Assembly: GCA_030144725.1 (NCBI GenBank)
Contig: JASKMD010000006.1
Coordinates: forward strand, 6,125,912 to 6,189,911
Length of the DNA stretch: 64,000 nucleotides
Source of the DNA: Haematococcus lacustris
Taxonomy: Eukaryota > Chlorophyta > Chlorophyceae > Chlamydomonadales > Haematococcaceae
Reading direction: 5' to 3'
The translations under genes and the position numbers were made by a program. Below, in pieces: positions 20,001-30,427 of this stretch; position 1 is the stretch's first letter; each line of letters starts with the position of its first letter. Below the pieces are notes generated by a model, which was given only the letters and a program-made list of their open reading frames with translations, did no database searches and had not been told where the DNA came from.

Positions 20001-23000
20001 CAGCCGGTTCACGTCCACTGCATGCAAGACACTGTTCATTGTTAAAGTCATGAAGTTATGCCTTGACTGGGTTATTTCAGAGCCTACTTAGGGCTGCTGT
20101 GGGAACATATGTGCGCATGGACATGACATGTCTTATTGGCATGTGCTTTTGTAATGTATACATATATACATCCTTACCTGTGGCAGCGTCTGCTGGGGCA
20201 GTGTCTGGGGCTGCTGTGGCAGGGGCAGGGACTGGGGCTGGGGCATGGTCTGCTGGGCCAAGGGCTGTGGCTGGTGGGGCAGGGGCAGGGGCTAGGGTTG
20301 GGGCTGGGGCAGTGGCAGGGGCTGCTGGGGCAGGGGCTGCTGAGGCAGGGGCTGCTGAGGCAGGGGCTGCTGGGGCAGGGGCAGGGGCTGCTGGGGCAGG
20401 GTCTGCTGGAGCTGGGGCAGGGGCTACTGGGGCAGGGGCTTCTGGGGCAGGGGCAGGGGCTGGGGCAGGGGCAGGGGCTGCTGGGGCAGGGGCAGCTGGG
20501 GCTGGGGCTGCTGGGGCAGGGTCAGGGGCTACTGGGGCAGGGGCACCTAGGGCTGGGGCTGCTGGGGCAGGGGCAGGGGCTGCTTGGGCAGGGGCTGCTT
20601 GCGTAGGGGCATGGGCTGCTGGGGCAGGGGCTGCTGGGGCAGGGGCTGCTGGGGCAGGGGCATCTGGGGCAGGGGCTCCTGGGGCAGGGGCAGGGGCTGC
20701 TGGGGCAGGGGCTGCTGGGGCAGGGGCAGGGGCTGCTGGGGCAGGGGCTGCTGGGGCAGGGGCATCTGGGGCAGGGGCAGGGGCTGGGTCTGGGGCAGGG
20801 GCTGGGGCTGCAGGGGCAGGGGCTGCTGGGGCAGGGGCAGGGGCTGCTGGGGCGGGGGCTGCTGAGGCAGAGGCTGCTGGGCCAGGTGCTGCTGGGGCAG
20901 GGGCTGCTGGGGCAGGGGCAGCTGGGGCTGGGGCTGCTGGGGCAGGGTCAAGGGTTACTGGGGCAGGGGCACCTAGGGCTGGGGCTGCTGGGGCAGGGGC
21001 ATCTGGGGCAGGGGCTCCTGGGGCAGGGGCAGGGGCTGCTGGGGCAGGGGCTGCTGGGGCAGGGGCTGCTGGGGCAGGGGCAGGGGCTGCTGGGGCAGGG
21101 GCAGCTGGGGCAGGTGCTGGTGCTGAGGTTGGGGCTGGGGCTGGGGCTGGGTCACAGGCAGGGGCTGGGGCTGGGGCTGGGGCAGGGGCAGGGGCAGGGG
21201 CAGGGGCAGGGGCAGGGGCAGGGGCTGGGGCAGGGGCAGGGGCAGGGGCAGGGGCAGGGGCAGGGGCAGGGGCAGGGGCAGGGGCAGGGGCAGGGGCAGG
21301 GGCAGGGGCAGGGGCAGGGGCAGGGGCAGGGGCAGGGGCAGGGGCAGGGGCAGGGGCAGGGGCAGGGGCAGGGGCGCTGTCTGGTTGGATGAGAGGATGG
21401 GGGGTAGCGGCTGGTGTGGGGAGAGAAGGGAAAGACAATGACGCTTCCTCGCTTGTAGGCGCCGCCAACATTGATCGGCCACCTGTGGTGTTCATGAGCA
21501 ACGGAGGTAAGCACTAAGTCGATGGCAAATGTTCGATGTGTGGCTTACCCGCTCTCACATAATGCCAAAAGTTAACACTGATGTTATGTTGTGAACTACT
21601 CATGTGACACTTTGCTCGCATGGTGAACCTGGTGTTGGGCTTGAGACTCACTGATGGGTTGGGATTGGCGAGGTACGGGCTGGAACCCTGGTGGTGGTGA
21701 CGGAGGAGGAGAATCGGACGATGAAGATGATGCCACTGATGTTGATGACACTGGCGATGGGACATCACTCCCCTGCAACACGGACAATCACCATGCGCTT
21801 TGATGTCCACCTGCCTAAACATCCTGTGACTTACCATGCAGTCAGTGCGGATTACTCACCGACAATGGGTCAGCCATGTCTCGCGGTTCACTGTCCCTCC
21901 ACTTGGGGTGCAAATCGATCTACACAACAACACACTCGATCTTATGACATGTGGCAATGCAGCCCATGCATCAATGCTGACTATGGCACACGGACGTACC
22001 AATGAGCACCAAGCCTCCTCGCTCTCCATGGTGCACTGCAGCGCTCGTTGGCGAGCTAACATACGCCTTGCGTCATAGCGAATGGTCGTCACAGGTTTTT
22101 GTCTACAGGCAGAACGGTATCAATGGTCTTACTATGCATGCAAAATCTAGTGGGCACCTATGTCATCTGATAGCAGGCAAATATTGGAAAGTGAGATGCA
22201 TGCACCACTCCTTGACATGGTAACCTAGTTGCCCACCTGAAACTCCGGCGCAACAAGTATTCCATGTGGATCAGCATGCGCAGGTCTTCACTCCAGTCAT
22301 CATCTTGCCTAGGGCACTTCCCATCCATGCAAGTCCATTTATATGCATCCAGCACATGTGTTTTCAAAAACTCAAATACGTTGTATTCCTCTTGGGCTGT
22401 TAGTCCCTGCGGCAACATGATACATTCAAGTACTAGTCTAGACAATAGTCTAGTAGTCTAATGAACATCTGATATTGGGAACAGGCTCTAATGTCATTCA
22501 CCTGGTTGGGGCTGAAGATCACGAACAGTAGGTGCTTCGGGTACACAGCGATTAGCCGGCCCCCCATTGGGATGAAGAACACATTGCGTTGAGATAGGTG
22601 GAGACGGGTGAATACACCAGGGGTATATGTTGATCCCTCCATAATGGCGTAGCCAGCGTCTATGTACAGACTAAGGGCGTCACGCCTGCCCTTGTTGCGT
22701 AATGAAGCCTACAATGGCATACAATTGGCTCTGTGATGCCACCAAGTCATGGTGTACTCCCATGTTTTGCGTACGTAAATTAGCACATACCGTCATGCGC
22801 CCAATCGCCTTGTGGACTACGCTGTCATATAGGGATTCGGGCCGCATGCGACCATCAGGCCCTCGCTCCCAAAACATTTGACCACCGGGTTTCACCGGAT
22901 CATACACCTCCTGCACATTGGCACACGTCATGGAGCAAATGATGTTATGAGTGTCTGACAGGGTCATGTTGGGGTTGTATTCGTTTAGCCTAACTGCACC

Positions 23001-26000
23001 TATCTATATATTATAAACTTACCGGGTCACGCCACTTGACTGGATGTGCTGGTGGTAGCTGATGCTGGTCTTGGTCGGCAGTGACGTGCGGCTGTGCGCT
23101 CACTGCATGGCAGCAGCAAAGCACACCTGACGCACACCTCAACACATGCATTGCTATCCTAGGCGCCTAGTACCCGTATTCCCGGTTCATGCCTCTCATA
23201 CCTACCAGTTGCTGCTGCTAGGCGCATGGGTGGGGCGGGGCGGCCTTGGCTGGGCTGGGCATGTGAAGCCCGCTTCCCTTGCCGAGGTGGGGAGGGCGGG
23301 TTCAGGCCTGGCCCTTGGCTGCTGCTCGTGGTACCACCACCCCTGCTGCCACCTGCACTTGCAGGGCCATCTGCACCACCTGCTGCTGCTGCTGCTGCTC
23401 CTCCTGCTCCTGCTGCTGCTCCTGCCCTTGCTGCTGCTCCTGACTTTGCTGCTGCTCCTGCTTCTGGTCCTGCTGCTGCTAGGCGCATGTGGGGGGCTGG
23501 GCGGCTCTGGCTGGGTGGGGCCTGTGAAGGCCGCTTCCCTATACGAGGCGGGGGGGGCGGGCACAGGTCTGTTGCTGCTGCTGGTGCTGTTGTTACTCTT
23601 GCTCCTGCTGCTCCTGCTGCTGCTCCAGACCCTGCTGCTGCTTTGGACCATGGTGCTGCCCTTGCGCCTGCTGCCGCTGCTGCTGCTCCTGTCCCTGCTG
23701 CTGCTGCTCCTGCTGCTGCTCCTGCCCCAGGGTGCATGGGGGAGGTTGGGCCCATGGGGGGGGCTGGCCGGCCCTGCTTGGGCTTGGGATGTGAAACATG
23801 CCTCCCTGGACGAGGCGGGGAGGAGAGGGAGCGATCTGACCCCTGGCTGCTGCTCGGGGTACCACCACCCCTGCTGCCACCCACACTTGCTGGGCTACCT
23901 CCACCTCCACCTGCTGCTGCTGCTGCCGCTCCTGCCCCTGGGTGCATGTGGGGGGTTGAGCCCATGGGGAGGGCTGGCCGGCCATGGCCAGGCTTGGGCG
24001 GTGAAGCTCGGCGACCACGTTTGATCACACGTGTCCACTCTGGATCACTGTCCTCACCACCTGCCCAAGCCTCCGCTGCTGTTGCTGCTGGTGCTGCTGC
24101 CACTGTTGCTGCCGCTGCTGCTGCTGCTGCCGCTGCTGCTGCTGTCGCTCCTGTACCTGGGTGCATGGGCAGGGTTGGGCCCATGGGGAGGGCTGGCCGG
24201 CCCTGCTTGGGTTTGGCCTGTGAGGCCCGCTTCCCTGGCCGAAGGGGTGGGGCGGGCGGGTTCAAGCCTGACCCTTGGCTGCTGCTGGGGGTACCACCAC
24301 TCCTACTGCCACCTGCACTTGCAGGGCTACCTGCACCACCTGCTGCTGCTGCTGCTGCTCCGCCTGCTCCTGCTGCTGCTCTTGCCCTTGCTGCTGCTCC
24401 TGGTGCTCCTGCTGCTCCTGCTGCTGCTGCTGCTCCTGCAGATTGTACGGTGGACACTGTTGAGCCAACATTACATATGTACGTGGTCACTAACAGTACA
24501 AAGTGCATGGCTCACCGTCCAAGCCCAGACGCAACCCGACCTCCATAGCCTGCGCCAATGCTGCCTTGTTGGCGAGGGCACGTTGCTTAGGGTCACGCGA
24601 GGCTTGCAAGTCTCTGATCTGCACAATAGAAAACACATTGCCTTGGACTTTTTGTTGCCTCTCACAGCTGCTGCACTTGCTAACTATAGCAGTTAACCCT
24701 TCTCACCTCCTGTGCGATGGCCTCCATGATCACCTCGTTCACCTCGTTAGCCAGCAAGCGCTGACCGTCTGTCCGCCCTAAAACCACAAAATGGTTATCG
24801 TTGATGCGCATCAGTGGTACAGCCTCACCTTGCACCATGAGTGGTCCTCTAGGGGGTGCAATGCTGGCCAGCTGCTCCGGGCTGAACAGTTTGCGGCAAT
24901 TGGAACCCCCAACATGCCACAGATCTTGCTGACCGCCCCCATTGGTTAAAATGTCTATTGGCACCCCAAGGACGACAGAAGCCAGTACGCAGGCGGTGGC
25001 ACCGCTCCACGCCCTAGGCCGCCCAACTTCTTGGTCAAGGTACTCCTTCAAGGTGATGCTCTCCAGTGACATCACCCCTGTGGTGGGGTCCACCTGTTCC
25101 ACCCACTCTGCTGCTGACGTCATCATTGCAACAAAGCTGGCTGGGTCGCTTCCCCACTTGTCACTGTTTGCCAGGACCCTCTGTCCCACCTCATAAACGA
25201 GCTGGCGAAGTAGGCCATGCCCCTGCGTATTGACAAGTGGGCTATGTCATGCCTCATAGTGGTATGGTCGTGTGGTTTAGCATGTGCACAGTCTATAATG
25301 ATGACACATTAGAAAGTCAGCATGCAGCAATACCCTTGACATAATGGGAAGGTGTAGTACTGGACCCATGTCCACCCACCGTGTCGTTGCTCAACCCAGC
25401 TATCATTGCCAAAGCCCGGTAGAAGCAGTTGCCATCGCCCTTCACGGTGTATGCCACGATACCGCGACGGCGGAGTACCTCAAGGGCCAGTTCCAGTCCT
25501 CGTCTCCAGAGGGGGCCATCAGCGTTCTCCAGGAGTGGCCTGACGGGGGGTGTCTGCATGGCACACGTGTTCATAGTGAGCCTATGCTGCTGCATAACAT
25601 TCCAGTCTTAGCTCATTTCACCTGCATGGGTTGGGCCTCAGCCTCATGCGCTGGCAAAGACTGGGTGGCTGATGCCTGCGCATGGCATATCACACAACAA
25701 ATGCCTCAGCCTCGCAACACCATTATGGAGTACTGATATTGATGCCATGCAAACAATTGCTTGGTCCTCACCAAGGTCGATCCTGGCTGGGAAGGCTGGA
25801 GCTGGGTGTCCTGCATGCGAGGGCTACCTGCTGCTGCCGGGGCCCGCATGCGCGGGCTGGCAGGGGTTAGGCTGGGCTGGCTGGGCAAGGTTGCCAAGGT
25901 CTTGGTGATGCTGGCATAGGTCTCCTGCATGCATTAAGGCGACATGAAGAGTTATGGTTGACAGCAGGTAATGCCAACATGCATGTCGCACATGTTGCTC

Positions 26001-26910
26001 ATGTTGCTCAAGCATGAGGTCCCTGCACCTCACCTGGGAGGAGCCCAGGTTAAGGTGGGGGTGCACCAGCTCCATCAGCCCGCGACGTACATTTGGCAGC
26101 CACTTCTCGCCAACTTCCTTGTTCAGCCCGTCACCTGATGCATCACACAACACGGTACATGAGGTAAGTCCATGGTACCAGGACATGCTCCATGCGTCAT
26201 TTCACTTGCAAACAACAACATGAAACATGCTGTCTACTCAATCAACATGCAACACGTGCTACCCACTGCGCCAGGTCCAGTACCACTCAGCCAGGTTGAA
26301 GAAGGGCTGAAACAACGGTGGTGTGTCTTCCGTATACATGCCCTGCATGCGCCTTTCCATGTCTTGGTAACGCTGGCGAGTGGTGCGCATCTGGTTCACA
26401 GCTGAGTCTGAGCTGTCGGTGTTGTTGTCATTAATGTTGCTGACGATCCTGCAGGCCCAGCAGGTGCATGGTTCGTTGAGCGCCCGGTGCATGGTGCGCT
26501 GTGTAGGTCACATGGTGCATCAGTCACACCTGTCCTGCAAGTCTGTCAGCTCCTCCTTAGTTGGGAGGTATACTTTGGCTTGAAATAATGACATGCAGCT
26601 GATGGCCATGCCATTCACTGCGTTCTTCAGCCAAGCAGGCACCTCAGGGTTGAGGTAGGGCCCAGGAACCTGTAGTACACAATGTTTGATGCTGTCAATG
26701 CATGTCATGCCAATGTGTATTAATGAATGCTGTGTGCAGGGTACGCACCTCGTCTGGGCTGCGCGGGTAGAGGGACTGCACCGCCCATGCCATCACCCGG
26801 CATAGGAGTTCAGATTTGGGCAACATGGCGGCGTCGATGATGAGCTCCCCCACTGCCAGTGTTGCCGCGAACAAGGCTGCATCGACGAAAATGGATTCGT
26901 TGCTCTGCAT
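17013..26910 (-). CDS. OTU protease / 2OG-oxygenase-like multidomain protein (cargo gene)
   Basis: Predicted ~2,437 residues in 23 exons (5' to 3'): 26910-26749, 26669-26530, 26448-26263, 26134-26034, 25924-25772, 25675-25622, 25553-25380, 25222-24707, 24618-24516, 24456-23206, 23102-23023, 23003-22791, 22708-22502, 22406-22237, 22102-22000, 21919-21860, 21772-21652, 21482-20178, 20017-19665, 19523-19413, 19298-19188, 19109-19020, 18563-17013. Phases close at nearly every junction; exon 3-4 is unresolved. Residues ~265-495 form an OTU cysteine protease: GDGNCFYRAL (Cys ~308), GHGLLRQLV, INDNHFVVL (His ~467). Next come ~50-residue basic/Pro repeats ending in RPALPMGP, a ~435-residue Pro-Ala run, a Gln-rich coiled coil (~1700-1817), a duplicated basic exon, an AT-hook-like GRKRGRSGK, and a beta-helix fold with HVD (~2134), TVHAGDWG (His ~2264) and TRVHFY (Arg ~2277), as in 2-oxoglutarate/Fe(II) oxygenases. 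The tail is Glu/Asp-rich. Substrates are unknown. Confidence 0.65.
18640..18935. repeat. telomere-like (CTAGGG)n array in an intron
   Basis: About 300 bases of GGGCTA hexamers with TTAGGG and GGCCAG variants, inside the last intron (18564-19019) of the large cargo gene. In that gene's sense strand the unit reads CCCTAG, the same sense orientation as the array in the transposase intron at 37384-37795. The long Gly-Leu or Ser-Pro reading frames across it are artefacts of the repeat. Confidence 0.9.
20190..21375 (-). repeat. (GGGGCA)n coding repeat, Pro-Ala spacer
   Basis: Hexamers GGGGCA and GGGGCT with scattered variants. Read on the minus strand in the frame set by both flanking splice sites they encode alternating Pro-Ala (PAPA and PAAP patterns). 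The 21180-21375 part is a nearly pure GGGGCA tract. The plus strand also stays open as Gly-Ala, but lacks splice or domain support. Pro-Ala runs of this kind are stiff, soluble linkers. Confidence 0.8.
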
Positions 26911-27152
26911 TTGTAAGAGTGCTGGCAGCGGTGTCTGTGTTACTGCGTTGCGCAGCTACGATGGACGTGCGCAAGTTGTGCTGATTGCATGACAGTACAG
27001 CAGTAACGAACAAAAATCCAATTCAGGCCTTATCTCAAGAACTTGGTATGTGAGCCACTGTGTGCCTTACATGTCACCCAAGTTGCCGCTATACCAGCCA
27101 ACCTCCTCCAAGCTAACACGCTGTAACCACCAGCCTCCCTAGAGACCCCTAA

Positions 27153-27276
27153 AGTACTGTAGACCTCTACAGTACTGTAGACACCCACAGTACTGTAGAC
27201 CCCTACAGTACTGTAGACATCTACAGTACTGTAGACATCTACAGTACTGTAGACCCCTACAGTATTGTAGACCCCT
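27153..27276. repeat. internal ACAGTACTGTAG array
   Basis: Seven or so units of the same palindrome found at the element ends, lying between the large cargo gene (start 26910) and the first LRR gene. It is probably part of, or next to, the 5' flank of the large gene. Confidence 0.85.
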
Positions 27277-27332
27277 ATGAGTCTCTTTCGCATTAGAGGT
27301 GTGTTGTCAGGGAACTCAGAGCTCTGTTACAT
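27275..27332 (-). promoter_or_regulatory. shared upstream box, copy 1 (5' of the OTU-oxygenase gene)
   Basis: The stretch tatgagtctctttcgcatt...gctctgttacat recurs with few changes at 28729-28785. This copy lies about 365 bases upstream of the large gene's start codon; the other lies directly upstream of LRR gene 1, in the same orientation. A shared promoter or 5'-UTR element is the simplest reading. Confidence 0.4.
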
Positions 27333-27486
27333 CCTTCTGTCCCCACATTGAATAGTACGGTGTGGTTCTCTCACTCACGCATTCAATGTTTACATCCATG
27401 ACCACGCATCCTTGGAGTCCGTGCTGTCCATGCAAGCTCACACCTTGTCACTGAAGCGCAGGACTTAGTAGCATGGGGGCAGCATG

Positions 27487-28710
27487 TCAGTCATAACGTA
27501 CGCTCAACGATGCACCAGGAGCCATGACATTCTTCACTGCCCACTCCTGCCATAAATGCAGCGGGTGCATGACATTCCTGAACTTGACCCCAGCACACCT
27601 TTTCAACAATGGAAGCACAGCCCGAACCACATCACATTGCACCAGCTGGACATTATGGCCTGGCTCCCCCACCTGCACCACGGCCTCCCTAAACCGTCCC
27701 ACCAGGGGCTGCAGGGCTGATATTGATGCACATCCTTCCTTCCTTGTGATGCCCATGGCCAGCACCCCAATAACCTGACGCCCAAAACAGCCTGAGCTTA
27801 GGTCTGCCACACCTCTGTTCAAGGCCGCCATGTTCGGCTCGGGTAGGACGACATTGAGGTCAGATATCAGTAGGGTGGAGACGGATTGTGGTAGATTGCC
27901 CACGTCTGTTAGGTACATCTCTGTGACGCTCAGCTTCACAAGGTTGCTGGGGCGGTCACGTAGGGAGACGGGGAGGGGGCCCAGGTAGGTGGCGTAGAAG
28001 GATGTCAGCCCCAAAGCTGGGTCCAACCACACAAAAGGATGAACCCTTTCCCTGCCAGTCAGGAGGGCAGTTTGGATGTCCAGGTGCTTGATGCGCCCCA
28101 CAACCAGGTGGTGGCGGAGGAGTTCTAGCAGCTCTGAGTGCAGCATTAAGAAAGGCTTGAACCCCAACACACGACAGTTGGGGAAGTTGGACATTAGCCG
28201 CTCCGCCAACCAGGCCCCCACTGGCAGGTGCTCATAGGTGGGCTCCTCTGCCGTGTGCTCGTCCATGATGAGTCTGATCTCCACGCCCCGAACTGCTTCA
28301 CAGTGGCCCAGGAACCCAAGCACCCCCTCCACTCTGGCCCTCGTCATGCATGGACCAAGTCGCTGCTCCAGGGTCAGCATCAGCATCAGACGCCGCCGAC
28401 GTCCACGCAGTGCCGCCAAGAGGCGAGGTGATAGATGCGAGTAGATGGTTTCCGAGTCGATGCTGAGGACCAGGAAGTCGCAAGTCACCAGGTACGTCTC
28501 ACGGAACTCTTCGGTGATTGGAGTGGACTCGCTACCCCGACCGGGCCGCAGAAAATCACCGCCGCTGGTAACAACGACAGGCTCGGCCCAGTTATGCTCC
28601 ATCACTGAGCGCTGCATTGTCAAACGTTGTGCTTGTACTGCACGCTGGGCGCACGGCTTGCACCATGATCGCTTGCACGCCAAATAAATATGCATGGCAC
28701 GGTTCAGCAT
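27487..28710 (-). CDS. leucine-rich-repeat protein, cargo gene 1
   Basis: Single-exon frame of 407 residues from ATG at 28710. The middle and C-terminal parts show irregular leucine-rich repeats (for example HLDIQTALL and NLVKLSVTEMYL). The neighbour at 29003-30328 shares landmarks: a hydrophobic N-terminal helix region, FLGHCEAVRGVEI against QLGHCPAIRRVRI, NFPN, and PSNLVKL against PSNLRVL. They are therefore diverged tandem paralogues. No clear F-box is visible in this copy. LRRs normally bind proteins; the partner is unknown. It lies between the second LRR gene and the OTU-oxygenase gene, all on the same strand. Confidence 0.65.
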   Translation of the reverse strand: MLNRAMHIYLACKRSWCKPCAQRAVQAQRLTMQRSVMEHNWAEPVVVTSGGDFLRPGRGSESTPITEEFRETYLVTCDFLVLSIDSETIYSHLSPRLLAALRGRRRRLMLMLTLEQRLGPCMTRARVEGVLGFLGHCEAVRGVEIRLIMDEHTAEEPTYEHLPVGAWLAERLMSNFPNCRVLGFKPFLMLHSELLELLRHHLVVGRIKHLDIQTALLTGRERVHPFVWLDPALGLTSFYATYLGPLPVSLRDRPSNLVKLSVTEMYLTDVGNLPQSVSTLLISDLNVVLPEPNMAALNRGVADLSSGCFGRQVIGVLAMGITRKEGCASISALQPLVGRFREAVVQVGEPGHNVQLVQCDVVRAVLPLLKRCAGVKFRNVMHPLHLWQEWAVKNVMAPGASLSVRYD

Positions 28711-28728
28711 AGCGCGTCCTTAGGCCCG

Positions 28729-28785
28729 TATGAGTCTCTTTCGCATTTCAGGTGTGTTGACGGGGAAGTCAGGGCTCTGTTACAT
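28729..28785 (-). promoter_or_regulatory. shared upstream box, copy 2 (5' of LRR gene 1)
   Basis: Second copy of the box at 27275-27332, ending 19 bases before the start codon of LRR gene 1. Conserved core: tgagtctctttcgcatt, ggtgtgttg and gctctgttacat. Confidence 0.4.
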
Positions 28786-29002
28786 GTACGGCTGGCTGGC
28801 CGTGGCACGCTGTTAGAGGTGACATGCACACACACACCACCAAAACCCCGCCTCCACTATAAACACATGCATATGTTGCACGACACGTACTGCAAGGCCT
28901 TGTCCCCACGTTCAAGTCAAGTTGTACTGTCATGCCCAACTGATGCACGTGCTGCTTGATAACATGTGCACGCCACACTCACGACTATGCATGTTCAGTG
29001 TG

Positions 29003-30328
29003 TCACACGAAGGAGAAGTGCTCGTTTGCCCCTGATGCAGCCAGCATGGCATTCAACGTAGCAGCCACTGACCCATCCAACCATCGTGACTGGGACAGGG
29101 TGATGGGCAGGCACCTAGACCCAAACAGCTGGTGCGCCTGGATCAAAGCCTGTGCCATCTCTGGTGTGGCTGCCCCATCACACTCCAATATGGCCACCCT
29201 TTCGACCCCGGGCATGCAGTGAAACAGGAGCTGCACCCACTCCACAGATGGCCTGACCTCGCCATTCATGAACTTGACAGAGGCACACCCTTGCACCAAA
29301 GGAGCCAGCTCTGGTAACACGACCTCATCTATCTCGGTGGTGATCCCCCCACTATGGTACACATCCAGCTGCACCTCAACCTCATCAATGCCCCCACTCA
29401 GGAAGCGGAGATCTGACACTACAGCCATCCATGTAGGGTAATGGATGCTGAGCTCCAGGACCAGCTTCTGCACCTCGGGCCTCACACGACCCCCCATGTA
29501 CAGGTTGGTCACATCGCTCCTGTGCTTCTCCTGATCCCACACCTCCGTCCCCACATGCAGCCTCCCTATCCTCAGCTCCGTCAGGGAGTGCAGAGGTAGC
29601 TTGGCTGCACCATGGAGATCCATCTCCGTGATGTCCAGCACCCGCAGGTTGCTGGGGTGGTCATGGAGGGAACGCATCAGCGGCAGCCTGAACACCCTCA
29701 ACTCCCTGAGCTGCAGTGCTGCTGCCAGCCACTCCCCCCCATTGTGGCGCACCCTGTCGCTGCGGCCTCTGTCCTGGATGTTCAGGGTCTTCAAGCCCCG
29801 CATCAGCGGGTCCTCCAGCATCCGCTTCAACCCCTTGGACAGCATGTCAAACCCCTCCACCACCAGGTGCTCCACATTGGGGAAGTTGGGCATCATCTTG
29901 GCAGACAGCCAGGTGTCCACATTCAGGTCGACGTATGGGTAGTCGCCGGCAACGATTCTCACCCGTCGGATGGCCGGACAATGGCCCAGCTGACCGATTG
30001 CCCCTTCCACCAGGTACCGGCTTTTCATGTCGATGTGCGTCCTCCGCTGCCACAACGTCAAGGTCATGGGCAGCCCCCGCCCCCGCAATGCCATCACGTT
30101 GTCGTGGGTCAGGAAGCCGCTGTAGGACATGTCGTCGATGTTCAAGCTGAGGTTGCTGATGGTGCGCAGACATGCTATGCGGCAGGCTTTGCTGGCTTGG
30201 TTGAGATTGGGCCCGTCGCCAGCTCTGATGGCCTCGCTAGTGATGAGCTCAAAAACCGCCGATGGCAGTGCCAACGCGTTGATTTGTTGGGGCGGGACGG
30301 CTCGCTGCTGGGCTGATGGGGGCTCCAT
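29003..30328 (-). CDS. F-box-like/leucine-rich-repeat protein, cargo gene 2
   Basis: Single-exon frame of 441 residues. I choose ATG at 30328 because the open frame upstream lacks another ATG. Residues ~15-60 (LALPSAVFELI ... CRIACLRTI) resemble an F-box helix region, which would recruit SCF ubiquitin ligases, but the match is weak. The rest is made of leucine-rich repeats (SLTELRIGRL, GLKTLNIQD). It is a paralogue of 27487-28710. If the F-box is real, the element carries both a ubiquitin-ligase adaptor and a deubiquitinase-type protease. Confidence 0.6.
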   Translation of the reverse strand: MEPPSAQQRAVPPQQINALALPSAVFELITSEAIRAGDGPNLNQASKACRIACLRTISNLSLNIDDMSYSGFLTHDNVMALRGRGLPMTLTLWQRRTHIDMKSRYLVEGAIGQLGHCPAIRRVRIVAGDYPYVDLNVDTWLSAKMMPNFPNVEHLVVEGFDMLSKGLKRMLEDPLMRGLKTLNIQDRGRSDRVRHNGGEWLAAALQLRELRVFRLPLMRSLHDHPSNLRVLDITEMDLHGAAKLPLHSLTELRIGRLHVGTEVWDQEKHRSDVTNLYMGGRVRPEVQKLVLELSIHYPTWMAVVSDLRFLSGGIDEVEVQLDVYHSGGITTEIDEVVLPELAPLVQGCASVKFMNGEVRPSVEWVQLLFHCMPGVERVAILECDGAATPEMAQALIQAHQLFGSRCLPITLSQSRWLDGSVAATLNAMLAASGANEHFSFV

Positions 30329-30427
30329 CGTGTTGTGGTGTGTACCGCACCCGACCGTATGATCGCTTGCGGGCGCTTGCACATGCAAGACTTCGGTATG
30401 GCTAATTATTCATGAAGTGGCAATTGC

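Noticed and set aside
20063..21517. Plus-strand Gly-Ala protein of 484 residues
   Set aside because: Product of the GGGGCA repeat. The minus-strand Pro-Ala frame is the one supported by flanking splice phases.
23146..24696. Plus-strand Leu-rich and Ala-rich frames opposite the OTU gene
   Set aside because: Driven by CTG-rich coding repeats of the minus-strand exon; no splice or domain support.
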